This document shows, one piece after another, positions 25,162 to 33,386 of a stretch of DNA of 64,000 bases. Within the stretch, counting starts at the first letter, position 1, and each line of letters starts with the position of its first letter. The position numbers and the translations under genes are program-made. The DNA is from Phycisphaerales bacterium (GTDB lineage Bacteria; Planctomycetota; Phycisphaerae; Phycisphaerales; UBA1924), in assembly GCA_035627955.1 (NCBI GenBank), contig DASPKU010000014.1, positions 20,445 to 84,444 on the forward strand. Direction: 5' to 3'. Below the pieces are notes generated by a model. It was given only the letters and a program-made list of their open reading frames with translations. It searched no databases and had not been told where the DNA came from.

Positions 25162-26328
25162 TTACTTCAGCTTCCCATCCACCAGCTCATGCAGCGCCTT
25201 CAGCTCCTCCGCTTTCGCCCGCGGCATGACCAGCGTCGCGTCCGGCGTGTGCACCACGATGAGGTCCTCGCACCCCAGCATCGCCATCGTGTGACCCGCG
25301 CTCGTTACCGCGAGGTTGTTCTTCCCGCCCAGCACAATGCTCGTGCCCTCGCCGGTCGTGCGGTTGCCGGCCTTGTCGCCGGCGACCGTCTCCGCGAAGC
25401 TCGGCCAGCTGCCCACATCCAGCCACTTGAGGTCCATCTGCACCGTGCACACGCTGAAGCGTGATTCCTGCCCCTTGCTCTCGGCCTTCTGGAACTCGCG
25501 AGCCGCCGGCTCCATCACCGCGTAGTCCACGCTGATCTTGGGCAGCGTCGGGTACACCTCCGCCAGCACGCCCTTGGCCTTCTTCGTGCCCCACGCGCCC
25601 TGGATCTTCATCAGCCCCTCATGGCTCTCGGGCTTGAACCTCTCCAGCGCCTCCAGGAACGTCGCGGCCTTCCACACAAACATGCCGCTGTTCCACCCGA
25701 AGTCACCCGACTGCACGTACACCTGCGCCCGCGCCGCGTCCGGCTTCTCCACGAACCGCGCCACCTGGTACGCGTGCTCCTTGCTGCCGTCGACGCCCGG
25801 GTTCTTGCCCTGCTTGCGGTCGCGCACCGGCGACCCGCGCTCGACGTACCCAAAGCCAGTCGCCGGGTACGTCGGCTTGATCGAAAACGTCACGAACCGG
25901 CGCGGGTCGTTCTCAACCAGCCGGAACCCAAGGTCCATCCGCTCGCGGAACGTCTCCTCCGGCTCGATCACGTGATCGCCCGTCAGAACCGCGAAGATCG
26001 CCTCCGGGTCCTCCTTCGCGAGCACCGCGGCCGCGAACCCCACCGCGTTCACCGTGTCGCGCGCCGCAGGCTCACCCAGGATCTGCTCATCGCTGTAGTC
26101 ACGCAGCTGCCCGCGGATGATCCCGCGGTACTGCTCCGCCGTGCAGATGTACCGCTGCTCGGGCTCGATCAGCCCCTCCAGCCGCCGGTCCGCCAGCTCC
26201 AGCAGCGAGCGCGGCTTGGTGTCCCCCGGGCGCTGGATGAACTGGATCAGCTGCTTGGGCTTGTCCTTGCGGCTCATTGGCCACAGGCGTGTCCCCGCCC
26301 CCCCCGCCATGATCATCGCGTAACGCAT
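25162..26328 (-). CDS. manC: Mannose-1-phosphate guanylyltransferase
   Basis: A 388-residue nucleotidyltransferase that makes GDP-mannose from mannose-1-phosphate and GTP. The N-terminal signature GGAGTRLWPMSRKDKPKQ is intact. Other landmarks are LTGDHVI, FVEKPD, WNSGMFVWKAATFLEAL and WLDVGSW. It lacks the C-terminal cupin isomerase of the bifunctional ManC/AlgA forms, so only the guanylyltransferase step is expected. GDP-mannose would feed surface glycan synthesis, as do the GT at 4028 and the CapD-like gene at 27117. TATCCT lies 9 nt before the ATG. Confidence 0.92.
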   Translation of the reverse strand: MRYAMIMAGGAGTRLWPMSRKDKPKQLIQFIQRPGDTKPRSLLELADRRLEGLIEPEQRYICTAEQYRGIIRGQLRDYSDEQILGEPAARDTVNAVGFAAAVLAKEDPEAIFAVLTGDHVIEPEETFRERMDLGFRLVENDPRRFVTFSIKPTYPATGFGYVERGSPVRDRKQGKNPGVDGSKEHAYQVARFVEKPDAARAQVYVQSGDFGWNSGMFVWKAATFLEALERFKPESHEGLMKIQGAWGTKKAKGVLAEVYPTLPKISVDYAVMEPAAREFQKAESKGQESRFSVCTVQMDLKWLDVGSWPSFAETVAGDKAGNRTTGEGTSIVLGGKNNLAVTSAGHTMAMLGCEDLIVVHTPDATLVMPRAKAEELKALHELVDGKLK

Positions 26329-26374
26329 GTGCCGTTCAGGATAGCGGAACCCGCCGGACGTTAGCGGGCGCGAC

Positions 26375-27037
26375 CTAGCTGGACCTCGCCCCGAAAACCG
26401 CCTCGATCACGCTGGTCGCGCTCCCCAGCTGCCGCCCCTCGCGCCTGGCCCGGGACGTCGCCTTGCTCACCATCGCCTCCGCGTCCGTCCGCGCCTCGCC
26501 CAGCGCGATCAGCGCCTCGACCGCCTCCTCGATGATCGGGTCCGCCTGTCCGGGGGTGGGCTTGCCCTCCGCCGCGGCGTTCAGGTCCTGGATCTCCGTC
26601 TCGGTCAGGAACGCGTCCACCTTCCCGTGCAGCTCGGCGATGATCGTCTCGGCCATCCGCTTGCCGATCTCCGGAAGCTTGGTCAGGGCCTTGGCGTCCT
26701 TGGCGACGATCGCCCGCGCGATGGCCGCGGGCTCCAAGGCCATCGCCCGCAGAGCTTTCTTGTTCCCGATCCCCTTCACCGTCGTGAACAGCTCGAAAAA
26801 GTCCCGCTCCGGCGCCCCCTGGAACCCGATCAGCCGCGGGATAAAGCTCGTCCCCTGCCCCTGGCTCTCCAGGTACTCGAAGGTCGTAAGCGTCACCGGC
26901 TTCCCGACTTGCGCCCTCAGCCGCTCGGCCAGAAACGCCGGCGCAAGCACCTCGTACGCAAACGGCGACCCCGCCGGCGCGATGCGAAGCCCAAGCCCAT
27001 CCACGTGTTCCAGCGTCCCCGTAATCCGGCAGATCAT
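26375..27037 (-). CDS. ruvA: Holliday junction DNA helicase subunit RuvA
   Basis: A 220-residue RuvA. Domain I is an OB fold (MICRITGTLEHVDGLGLRI; FEYLESQGQGTSFIPRLIGF). Domain II has two helix-hairpin-helix motifs (FFELFTTVKGIGNKKALRAM; KALTKLPEIGKRMAETIIAEL). Domain III (EEAVEALIALGEARTDAEAMVSKA) is the RuvB contact. RuvA tetramers bind Holliday junctions and load RuvB. No ruvB or ruvC lies adjacent, which is unusual but common in Planctomycetota. TACCCT lies 6 nt before ATG 27037. RuvX, a junction-resolvase-like protein, is at 51897-52352. Confidence 0.92.
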   Translation of the reverse strand: MICRITGTLEHVDGLGLRIAPAGSPFAYEVLAPAFLAERLRAQVGKPVTLTTFEYLESQGQGTSFIPRLIGFQGAPERDFFELFTTVKGIGNKKALRAMALEPAAIARAIVAKDAKALTKLPEIGKRMAETIIAELHGKVDAFLTETEIQDLNAAAEGKPTPGQADPIIEEAVEALIALGEARTDAEAMVSKATSRARREGRQLGSATSVIEAVFGARSS

Positions 27038-27116
27038 GGCCGCAGGGTAGCAGAAGCAGAACACGATCATGCACGGGCCACGCAGGCCCCGGCCGATACA
27101 GGGGAAGGAGGCCCGT

Positions 27117-28697
27117 TTGGACCTGATGACCCCCGCTGCGCCCACCCCCACTGCCACCCACGACCGCACCCTCAGCGAGCAGTCGCTCTGGCGTCGCCCC
27201 ATCCTCATCGGCACCGCCGCCACCCTGCCGCTGCTGTGGGACCAGATCACCGCCCTCGGCATCACCCCCGTCGGCTACCTCTTCACCGACCACCCCGACC
27301 TCCGCGAGGATTCCGTCCGCAGCCTCGGCACACTCGACTCACTCCCCACGCTTCAGGCCATTGACCCCTTCTCGGTCGCCATCGTCAGCCTGCCCGCCAA
27401 CGAGGGCGCCGTGATCCTCAAGGTCCGCTCCATCCTTCGCGCCTGCGGTATCGTTGAGCGTTTCGTGCCCACCCTTGGCGACATGCTCGCCTCCCCCACC
27501 GCCTCCAAGGCCAACGCCGGCGACATCGACCTCGTCGAGCTCATCGGCCGCACCCCCTACGGCATCGACCGGCGGGCCGTGGAACGCGTGCTCGCGGGCA
27601 AACGCGTGCTCGTCACCGGCTCCGGCGGCTCCATCGGCAGCGAGCTCTGCCGCATCGCCTGCACCTTCCGGCCCGAGATGATCATCATGATGGAGCGTTC
27701 CGAGAACGCCCTCTTCGAGATCGACCGTCAGATCGGGCGCCGCTTCCCCGAGGTCAAGCGCAAGGCCATCCTCCACGACGTCGTCGACGCGGAGCAGACC
27801 CTGCGGCACCTGGTCGCCCTGAAACCCCACGCCATCTTCCACGCCGCGGCCCACAAGCACGTGCCGCTCATGGAGGACCACCCCTCCCACGCCGTCACGA
27901 ACAACCTCTTCGGCACCAAGAGCATCGCCGACGCCGCCCTCGCCGTCGGGGCCGAGCGCTTCGTGATGATCTCCTCCGACAAGGCTGTGAACCCCACCAG
28001 CGTGATGGGCGCGACCAAGCGCCTCGCCGAGATGTACGTGCAGCACCTGGGCGTGCAGTCCCACGGCTCAACCCGCGCCGGCCGCCCCGGCACTTCCTTC
28101 AGCATGGTCCGCTTCGGCAACGTCCTGGGCTCGGCCTGCTCTGTCCTGCCGATCTGGAGCAACCAGCTCGCCGAGGGCGGCCCGATAACCGTCACCGACC
28201 CGCGCATGACGCGGTACTTCATGACCATCAACGAGGCGGCCACCCTCGTGATCCAGGCCTCCGCAATCGAGCCGCAGGGCGCTCAGGCACCCTCCATCTA
28301 CGTGCTCGACATGGGCAGCCCCATCAAGATTGCGGACCTCGCCCGCCGCTTTGTGCACCTCAGCGGCTACCAGCCCCGCCTCCCCGACCACCCGCCCGCC
28401 GATGACACCGGGCGCAGCGCCATCGACATCATCTTCACCGGCGCCCGCCCCGGCGAGAAGCTGCACGAGGAGCTCAGCTACGGCTCCGAAGCCCTCCTGC
28501 CCACCCCCTACCCCGGCATCATGGCCCTGGCCTCGAGCGTGGGGGCCGACTTCGACGTCACGACCATGATCGCCGAGTTCTCGGGCATGCGGAGCCATGT
28601 GGACAAGGCGTCGGTGCTCTCGGCCATCCGGCGGCACGTGCCCGAAATGGCACCTGAATCGCCCCAAGGCGGTGATTCTCGGACCAAGGCCGCCTGA
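27117..28697 (+). CDS. CapD/PglF-like nucleotide-sugar epimerase/dehydratase without membrane helices
   Basis: A 526-residue protein. Residues ~20-150 form an N-terminal Rossmann-like domain (RPILIGTAATLPLLWDQITALGITPVGYLF), which replaces the four-helix membrane part of full-length FlaA1/CapD proteins. The catalytic SDR domain has the NAD site VLVTGSGGSIGSEL, then HAAAHKHVPLMEDHP, the SSDKAVNP-SVMGATKRLAE active site with Met in place of the usual Tyr, as in this family, and MVRFGNVLGS. It probably makes a UDP-4-keto-6-deoxy or epimerised sugar for surface polysaccharide. TTG 27117 is chosen for an AAGGAGG site 5 nt upstream; ATG 27069 would add an Arg/Pro-rich stretch. Confidence 0.87.
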   Translation: MDLMTPAAPTPTATHDRTLSEQSLWRRPILIGTAATLPLLWDQITALGITPVGYLFTDHPDLREDSVRSLGTLDSLPTLQAIDPFSVAIVSLPANEGAVILKVRSILRACGIVERFVPTLGDMLASPTASKANAGDIDLVELIGRTPYGIDRRAVERVLAGKRVLVTGSGGSIGSELCRIACTFRPEMIIMMERSENALFEIDRQIGRRFPEVKRKAILHDVVDAEQTLRHLVALKPHAIFHAAAHKHVPLMEDHPSHAVTNNLFGTKSIADAALAVGAERFVMISSDKAVNPTSVMGATKRLAEMYVQHLGVQSHGSTRAGRPGTSFSMVRFGNVLGSACSVLPIWSNQLAEGGPITVTDPRMTRYFMTINEAATLVIQASAIEPQGAQAPSIYVLDMGSPIKIADLARRFVHLSGYQPRLPDHPPADDTGRSAIDIIFTGARPGEKLHEELSYGSEALLPTPYPGIMALASSVGADFDVTTMIAEFSGMRSHVDKASVLSAIRRHVPEMAPESPQGGDSRTKAA

Positions 28698-28772
28698 CCG
28701 CGCCTTCTCCCCCAGGTTCGGGTCCTGGGCGGCAGACTGCCCTTCGCGCGTTCCTTATACTTGTCCTTGGCC

Positions 28773-29066
28773 ATGACCGACCGAGCACGGCTGCTTCAGG
28801 ACACTCTCGCCGCCCGCGACAAGGCGGCCGCGCTCCTCGGCGCGCTTCTGGAGTCCAAGAAGACCATCGAGTCCACCCCCTCGCCCAAGGGCGACCTGTA
28901 CAAGCGGGTGACCGGCGCCAGCAGCCTGGACAACGCCATCGCCGAAACCCGCCGCTCCATCGACGCGTACGAGCGGCTCATCGCGCAGCTGGAGAAGGGG
29001 TACGAAGGACCCGCCGAGGTCATCACCCGCCCCGGGCAGCTCGCGACCGGAGCCGCCAGGGCATGA
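28773..29066 (+). CDS. Small coiled-coil protein upstream of dut
   Basis: A 97-residue helical protein. Two long amphipathic helices (RARLLQDTLAARDKAAALLGALLESKK and LDNAIAETRRSIDAYERLIAQLEKGYEG) suggest a hairpin coiled coil. There is no recognised family. It ends 7 bp before dut, so the two are probably co-transcribed. A TATACT promoter element lies 11 nt before the ATG (28756-28761). Confidence 0.6.
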   Translation: MTDRARLLQDTLAARDKAAALLGALLESKKTIESTPSPKGDLYKRVTGASSLDNAIAETRRSIDAYERLIAQLEKGYEGPAEVITRPGQLATGAARA

Positions 29067-29073
29067 CCCCCAC

Positions 29074-29577
29074 ATGACGACCGACACCATCGAAATCAAG
29101 CTCCCGGCCCCTTCCGTCGCGGCCGGGTCGGTCCCGCTTCGGATCAAGCGCCTCGACCCCCGGGCCGTGCTGCCCCGCTACCAGACCGTCGGCGCCGCGG
29201 GCATGGACCTCTCGGCCTGCCTGCCCGAGGCCATCGCCTCGATCACCATCGAGCCCCGCCAGATCGTCAAGGTGCCGCTGGGCTTCGCCATGGCGGTGCC
29301 GCTGGGGTACGAGGCCCAGATCCGCGCCCGCTCGGGCCTCTCCTCCACCCACGGCCTCACGCCGGTGAACTCACCGGGCACCATCGACAGCGACTACCGC
29401 GGCGAGGTCATCGTCCCCCTGATCAACCACGGTCGCGAGCCCTTCGCCATCACCCACGGCATGCGCATCGCCCAGATGGTGATCGCCCCCGTCGTGCAGG
29501 TGGGCGTGGTCGAGGTGAACGAACTGGACGAGACGGTCCGCGGCAGCGGTGGGTTTGGGTCCACGGGCAAGCACTGA
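29074..29577 (+). CDS. dut: dUTP diphosphatase
   Basis: A 167-residue trimeric dUTPase that hydrolyses dUTP to dUMP and PPi, keeping uracil out of DNA and supplying dTMP synthesis. All five motifs are visible: GAAGMDLSA, RSGLSS, GTIDSDYRGEV (nucleotide base and catalytic Asp), RIAQMV and the C-terminal RGSGGFGSTGKH arm. There is a ~25-residue N-terminal extension (TIEIKLPAPSVAAGSVPLRI) relative to E. coli Dut. The stop is only 2 bp from the end of the convergent gene. Confidence 0.93.
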   Translation: MTTDTIEIKLPAPSVAAGSVPLRIKRLDPRAVLPRYQTVGAAGMDLSACLPEAIASITIEPRQIVKVPLGFAMAVPLGYEAQIRARSGLSSTHGLTPVNSPGTIDSDYRGEVIVPLINHGREPFAITHGMRIAQMVIAPVVQVGVVEVNELDETVRGSGGFGSTGKH

Positions 29578-29579
29578 CG

Positions 29580-30095
29580 CTAGATCAGCGGACCATATCG
29601 CTCCAAGAGATCAGCGCCTGTTTCAACCTCATCGGTCGCAAGAAACTCGACAGCTCGGAAGCACTCTCCGAGCTGCTCACCCGTTTCGCCATTCGCGACC
29701 ACGAACCGTCCCTTTTCGGTGTAGAGAACCACGACGGACGTTGTGATCCGGCGCAAACCAAACCTCGACGTCACTTCGTGGGCGATCAGCCGATAGGGGA
29801 GCCGCTCCTCGCTGGGAGGGAACCATGCTCTCCCCTCCTGAACTACCACACGCGAGACCCTAAACCAGTATCGGCAGTACCAAAGCAGCAGCAGTCCGGC
29901 ACCCGCGGTCAGCTTGGTCGTGAGGTCGATGGTGCTGAAACGCCTTGCGGTGGGGTCGAGCAGAATGACCACGAGGCCAGCGATGAACAATGCACTGCAG
30001 GCCACCAACTGCACGAAGTACTGGCCCGCATGCGTTCGGCTGAGAACGACAGTTCCATCGGGCCGCTGTTCAATACGCGGAGGGTGGTGAGACAT
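29580..30095 (-). CDS. Hypothetical two-helix membrane protein
   Basis: A 171-residue protein with a short N-terminal domain (PRIEQRPDGTVVLSRTHAGQYF), two membrane helices (~28-48 and ~60-80) and a C-terminal soluble domain (VVVQEGRAWFPPSEERLPYRLIAHEV ... YTEKGRFVVANGETGEQLGECFRAVEFLA). No family recognised. G+C is visibly lower than in the neighbours, so it may be a recent acquisition. The start is uncertain: ATG 30095 is used here; GTG 30191 would add 32 residues and has TATCTT 10 nt upstream. Confidence 0.6.
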   Translation of the reverse strand: MSHHPPRIEQRPDGTVVLSRTHAGQYFVQLVACSALFIAGLVVILLDPTARRFSTIDLTTKLTAGAGLLLLWYCRYWFRVSRVVVQEGRAWFPPSEERLPYRLIAHEVTSRFGLRRITTSVVVLYTEKGRFVVANGETGEQLGECFRAVEFLATDEVETGADLLERYGPLI

Positions 30096-30228
30096 CGGGC
30101 TGACGCGATGGCGCAGCTGAAACGGTCCTGAATCCACACGAGTCGCAATCGAGAGATTGAGGTTCTGACCGCTGCCCACGCGACTGCTCACATCAAAGGC
30201 GAAGATACAGGGACTATGGTTGTCCCCC

Positions 30229-31527
30229 TTGTCCAGACCCTCCGTGCGATCGAATGCTGATTTTCAGAGCGTACCACAGGCTGGTGCACGCCTCTGGTGG
30301 GTCTCTATCGCCCACTGCGTCGTCGACTTCTTCTCGTACATCATCATCCCGCTGGTGACCGTCCTGCAGCTCAGCGCTTACTTCACGCCGAAGGAAGACG
30401 CGCTCCTGCTCGGGCTTGGCTCCATCGCCAGCGGCGTCATCCAGCCCCTCACCGCCCTGTGGAGCGACAAGCACGACACCCGCTGGCTGGGCACCGCCGG
30501 GGCCGCGGTCGCCGCCATCGCCATGACCCTCATCGGCTACGTCGATGAGTTCTGGATGCTGCTCGTGCTCCAGGGCATCGGCTCGGCGGGCGTGGGCGCG
30601 TTCCACCCTGTCGCCGCCGCGGCCGTGGGGCACCTCTCCGGCGCCCGTCGCGCTCGCGGCGTCGCGATGTTCTACTCCGCGGGCATGCTCGGCGCGATCG
30701 GGGCTGGGTTCATCATGCCCCAGTTCGTCACGCACCTGGGCCTCAAGAACGTCGCATGGCTCATGATCCCCGGCCTGCTCACGTGCATCGGCCTGGCGTG
30801 GGCGATCCACGGGGTGCCGCACCGGCACGCCACCGCGCGCGATGAGCACCGCGCGCTCCCCGCCGATGTCCGCCGCCGCCGCTGGGTCGACATCGGCCTG
30901 CTCTACGCCAGCAACGTCGTGCGCTTCGTCGTCAACATGATGCTGGTGCAGCTGCTCATCCGCTGGAGCGAGGCCCGCGTGCTCGCCGACCACGCGGCCG
31001 GGGCCCTCACCCCCGATCTCCGGCACGAGGCCAGCGAGATCAATGGCCCGCTCCAGGCGGCCATGTCCATCGGCATGCTCATCGCCGGCGTGGTCGTCGG
31101 CCTCATCGTGAAGCCCCGCATGGAAAAGCCGCTGCTGGTGTGGATGCCCGCCGCCGGGGCCGCGTGCATCGCCGCGTTCCCGTTCGTCACCAGCCTCGAT
31201 GGCCCGCTGGGCGGCGTGCCAATGGCCTTCGTGTTCTCCGTCCTGGGCGGCATCGGCTACGCCGGCGTCGTTCCCATCACCATCTCGATGGCCCAGCGGC
31301 TGCTCCCCCACCGCACCAGCCTGGCCAGCGGCCTGATGATGGGCGGGGCGTGGGCGATCGCCGCGATCGGCCCTGCCCTCGCCCAGCAGCTCTACCTGCG
31401 GGCGGGGCTGACCTGGAGCTTCGTCGCGGTCGGGGCTGTTCTGCTGGTCGCGGTGGTGCTGGGCGCGGGGGTGCGGCACCCGGACGCTCCCTCCAGCACC
31501 GGTCGGGAGACCGGTGCCACCCGTTGA
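30229..31527 (+). CDS. MFS exporter of the fosmidomycin-resistance (Fsr) type
   Basis: A 432-residue, 12-helix major facilitator. The first helix region WWVSIAHCVVDFFSYIIIPLV and the motif-A-like loop LTALWSDKHDTRWLG match Fsr/YnfM-type transporters, as does GIGSAGVGAFHPVAAAAVGHLSG. A cytoplasmic loop (~190-210) separates the halves. The substrate is unknown. TTG 30229 has TATGGT 8 nt upstream; TTG 30220 is equally open. The C-terminus (PSSTGRETGATR) is encoded by a dispersed GTGGCA-flanked hairpin at 31496-31520. The stop codon overlaps the -35 of the tRNA-Ile promoter. Confidence 0.85.
   Translation: MSRPSVRSNADFQSVPQAGARLWWVSIAHCVVDFFSYIIIPLVTVLQLSAYFTPKEDALLLGLGSIASGVIQPLTALWSDKHDTRWLGTAGAAVAAIAMTLIGYVDEFWMLLVLQGIGSAGVGAFHPVAAAAVGHLSGARRARGVAMFYSAGMLGAIGAGFIMPQFVTHLGLKNVAWLMIPGLLTCIGLAWAIHGVPHRHATARDEHRALPADVRRRRWVDIGLLYASNVVRFVVNMMLVQLLIRWSEARVLADHAAGALTPDLRHEASEINGPLQAAMSIGMLIAGVVVGLIVKPRMEKPLLVWMPAAGAACIAAFPFVTSLDGPLGGVPMAFVFSVLGGIGYAGVVPITISMAQRLLPHRTSLASGLMMGGAWAIAAIGPALAQQLYLRAGLTWSFVAVGAVLLVAVVLGAGVRHPDAPSSTGRETGATR
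31496..31520 (-). repeat. GTGGCA-flanked hairpin, translated at the MFS C-terminus
   Basis: Minus strand: GTG-GCACCGGTC-TCCC-GACCGGTGC. It has the same build as the 17655 family (GTGSCA flank, TCCY loop) with a different stem. It encodes the last residues of the MFS protein. Confidence 0.7.
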
Positions 31528-31550
31528 CTGCCGGGACAGCCGCCTATACT
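31524..31550 (+). promoter_or_regulatory. Promoter of tRNA-Ile
   Basis: TTGACT (31524-31529) and TATACT (31545-31550) with a 15-nt spacer, ending 38 bp before the tRNA. Both hexamers are close to the sigma-70 consensus; the spacer is short. Confidence 0.65.
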
Positions 31551-31588
31551 CACCCCTGCCTCCGGCCGATAGGTCTGGAGGGCTGAGC

Positions 31589-31662
31589 GGGCTCGTAGCT
31601 CAGTTGGCTAGAGCGCACCCCTGATAAGGGTGAGGTCGTTGGTTCGACTCCAATCGGGCCCA
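31589..31662 (+). tRNA. tRNA-Ile (anticodon GAT)
   Basis: A 74-nt cloverleaf. The acceptor stem gggctcg pairs with cgggccc (one G-U). D arm gctc/gagc, anticodon stem caccc/gggtg with loop ctgataa and anticodon GAT at 31623-31625, T arm gttgg/ccaat with loop ttcgact, discriminator A. The 3' CCA is not encoded. It stands alone rather than in an rRNA spacer. Confidence 0.97.
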
Positions 31663-31763
31663 TTCCCATGACAAAGGCCGGGCAGCTTGCCCGGCCTGCG
31701 TTGTTTTTGCACCCTGTTCGATCCAGCGGTAGGCGGCGGTCACCCCTCCCCGCGCTCCCAGAA

Positions 31764-31952
31764 CTAGCTGCCCCCGCCGCGCCCAAGGGCCTGCTCCACG
31801 TCCTTGGCCATCGGGCCCACCCGCTGCACGGTCTCGCGCAGCTTGTCGGGGCTGACGCCGTAGCGGTCGCTCCAGCGGCGCAGCTCGTGCTCTTCATTGA
31901 CGTTGATCCGCTCGCGGTCCTGCCGGCCGCGTTTGCTCAGGTCGTCGCTCAT
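31764..31952 (-). CDS. DUF3606 protein
   Basis: A 62-residue protein (MSDDLSKRGRQDRERINVNEEHELRRWSDRYGVSPDKLRETVQRVG), a full-length match to the small DUF3606 family: a conserved D-x-RIN-x-NE-x-E-x2-W followed by a helix-turn-helix-like region. Function unknown; often found near stress genes. AAAGGAG lies 7 nt before the ATG. The frame is open upstream without a stop (see the next entry). Confidence 0.85.
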   Translation of the reverse strand: MSDDLSKRGRQDRERINVNEEHELRRWSDRYGVSPDKLRETVQRVGPMAKDVEQALGRGGGS

Positions 31953-32226
31953 GCCGTGCTCCTTTCCGTAACGTGCGATACGCAGGCGGCGTCGTGCCGC
32001 CATCGCCCCCGCGCAGTCAGTCAGCCGGTCGAGCAGCTCGCGCCGGTCCGGGCTGTTCACGCTCAGCCCGTGCACGGTTGCGAGCCCGCTCAGCTCGATA
32101 TTCGAGAGCGACTGAAGCGTCCTCGCGGTCGGCCCCGCGGCCAACCGCCTGCTCCATCACATCGAGCACTTCGCCCGCCCGCTCAAACCCCACCAACCGT
32201 GCCAGCGCCTCGCGCGGAGAATGCAT
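31953..32226 (-). pseudogene. Possible frameshifted small gene upstream of DUF3606
   Basis: Two protein-like segments lie end to end in different frames. From ATG 32226 one reads MHSPREALARLVGFERAGEV then LDVMEQAVGRG. From about 32140 the next frame reads TARTLQSLSNIELSGLATVHGL and continues with PDRRELLDRLTDCAGAMAARRR. Joining them at the run gcggggcc near 32130 would give one helical protein of ~85-90 residues. It could be a decayed gene, a sequencing error or coincidence in GC-rich DNA. The rest of this 378 bp gap shows nothing else. Confidence 0.3.
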
Positions 32227-32330
32227 GTGACAATCATCCACTCACCGTGTGGAAGGGGCTGAAATCCCGCGTCAACGGCGGCTGACCGGCTTGCACCGGC
32301 TCGGACCAGCTCACCGCGTGTTCTCCCGCC

Positions 32331-33056
32331 TCACGCTGCGCGTCCGCACCCGGGGCACGCCGGGCCGGCGCCCAGCCCCGCGCGGTCGTAGCCGCAGCCC
32401 GGGCAGCGCTGCATGTGGCGGAGGGCACGGCGTGCGCCCGCCAGCGCAACAGCCCCAAGCATCAGCACCACTGCACCGATCGCGACGCTGCTGGTAATGA
32501 AGGGCCCCCACAGCACATCTGTGGGAAGCCCCGTGCACGCGGGCGATGGGCGCAGCCACGCGGGCGCGGCCAGCGAGCGCATGACCGGTGTGGACGGCAC
32601 CGGCGCGGGCGGCGGCGGGGGCTGCGGAGGCGAGGGCAGCAGCGGCGGCAGGTTCGGTGGTGGCGGAGGCGGCGCGGTCGGCACCCACCCGGTGTCAGCT
32701 GCCACGGCGCGGCGCATGGTGCGCAGCGGCCAGCCGTACAGCTCCACCTCGAGTGTGCACGTGCGCGTGGCTGCGTAGCCGGGACCCTGCCATTGGAAGG
32801 CCGCGTACTCCGCTTCCCACCGCCACTCATTGTCGAGGTAGCTCCCCGACGGCATCGCCGGCCAGCCCGCCGGCCACACCTCTTCGGCCGACGTGGTGGC
32901 GCCGATCCGCACGCGCAAACCCGGACCCGCCGCCAGCGTCGGCGCCGGGGCCCACAGCGCACACCCCCACGCGATCATCCATGTGAGCGACGCGCCCGCA
33001 ACGAGCGCGAGCACCACGAACACCAGCATCTTCGCCCGTGATGACCGCCGCGCCAT
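32331..33056 (-). CDS. Membrane protein with proline linker and C-terminal zinc ribbon
   Basis: A 241-residue protein: an N-terminal helix (~9-32, KMLVFVVLALVAGASLTWMIAW), an extracytoplasmic domain (GLRVRIGATTSAEEVW ... YAAFQWQGPGYAATRTCTLEVELYG), a ~30-residue stretch of almost only proline (~128-155), a second helix (~195-215) and a cytoplasmic zinc ribbon with two C-x2-C pairs (CPGCGYDRAGLGAGPACPGCG). The build is the same as the 14787-15383 protein. TAGGCT lies 6 nt before the ATG. Function unknown. Confidence 0.7.
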   Translation of the reverse strand: MARRSSRAKMLVFVVLALVAGASLTWMIAWGCALWAPAPTLAAGPGLRVRIGATTSAEEVWPAGWPAMPSGSYLDNEWRWEAEYAAFQWQGPGYAATRTCTLEVELYGWPLRTMRRAVAADTGWVPTAPPPPPPNLPPLLPSPPQPPPPPAPVPSTPVMRSLAAPAWLRPSPACTGLPTDVLWGPFITSSVAIGAVVLMLGAVALAGARRALRHMQRCPGCGYDRAGLGAGPACPGCGRAA

Positions 33057-33089
33057 CGCCCCAGCCTACCGCGCCGCGCCCGCAACCGG

Positions 33090-33365
33090 TCACTCTTCCT
33101 CGAACCCGCCGTCTACCAAGGCCTTGAGGGCGGCGCCCGCCTTTTCCGCCTGCTCGCCGGTGCAGGTGATCTCCAGCTCGCTGCCCTTGCTCGCGGCCAG
33201 CATCATCATCTGCATGATCGACTTGCCGTCGACCTCGGTGTCGCCCTTGCGCACCTTGACCTCGCAGGGGAAGGTTGTCGCGAGGTCAACGAACGTCATC
33301 GCGGGCCGCGCGTGCAGGCCCAGCCGGTTCACGATCATGACCTTGATGGTGCAGGTGTCCGACAA
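33090..33365 (-). CDS. ptsH: Phosphocarrier protein HPr
   Basis: A 91-residue HPr. The phosphorylated His is His18 in NRLGLHARPA. The regulatory Ser is Ser49 in VDGKSIMQMMML. HPr carries phosphate from enzyme I to EIIA domains. The start is TTG 33365, with AAGGAA 5 nt upstream; ATG 33337 would remove the first strand. It follows ptsN by 21 bp. No enzyme I or sugar-specific EIIBC is present, so this set looks like a regulatory nitrogen-PTS-type branch (inference). Confidence 0.93.
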   Translation of the reverse strand: MSDTCTIKVMIVNRLGLHARPAMTFVDLATTFPCEVKVRKGDTEVDGKSIMQMMMLAASKGSELEITCTGEQAEKAGAALKALVDGGFEEE

Positions 33366-33386
33366 CCGCGGTTCCTTCTCGCCCGC

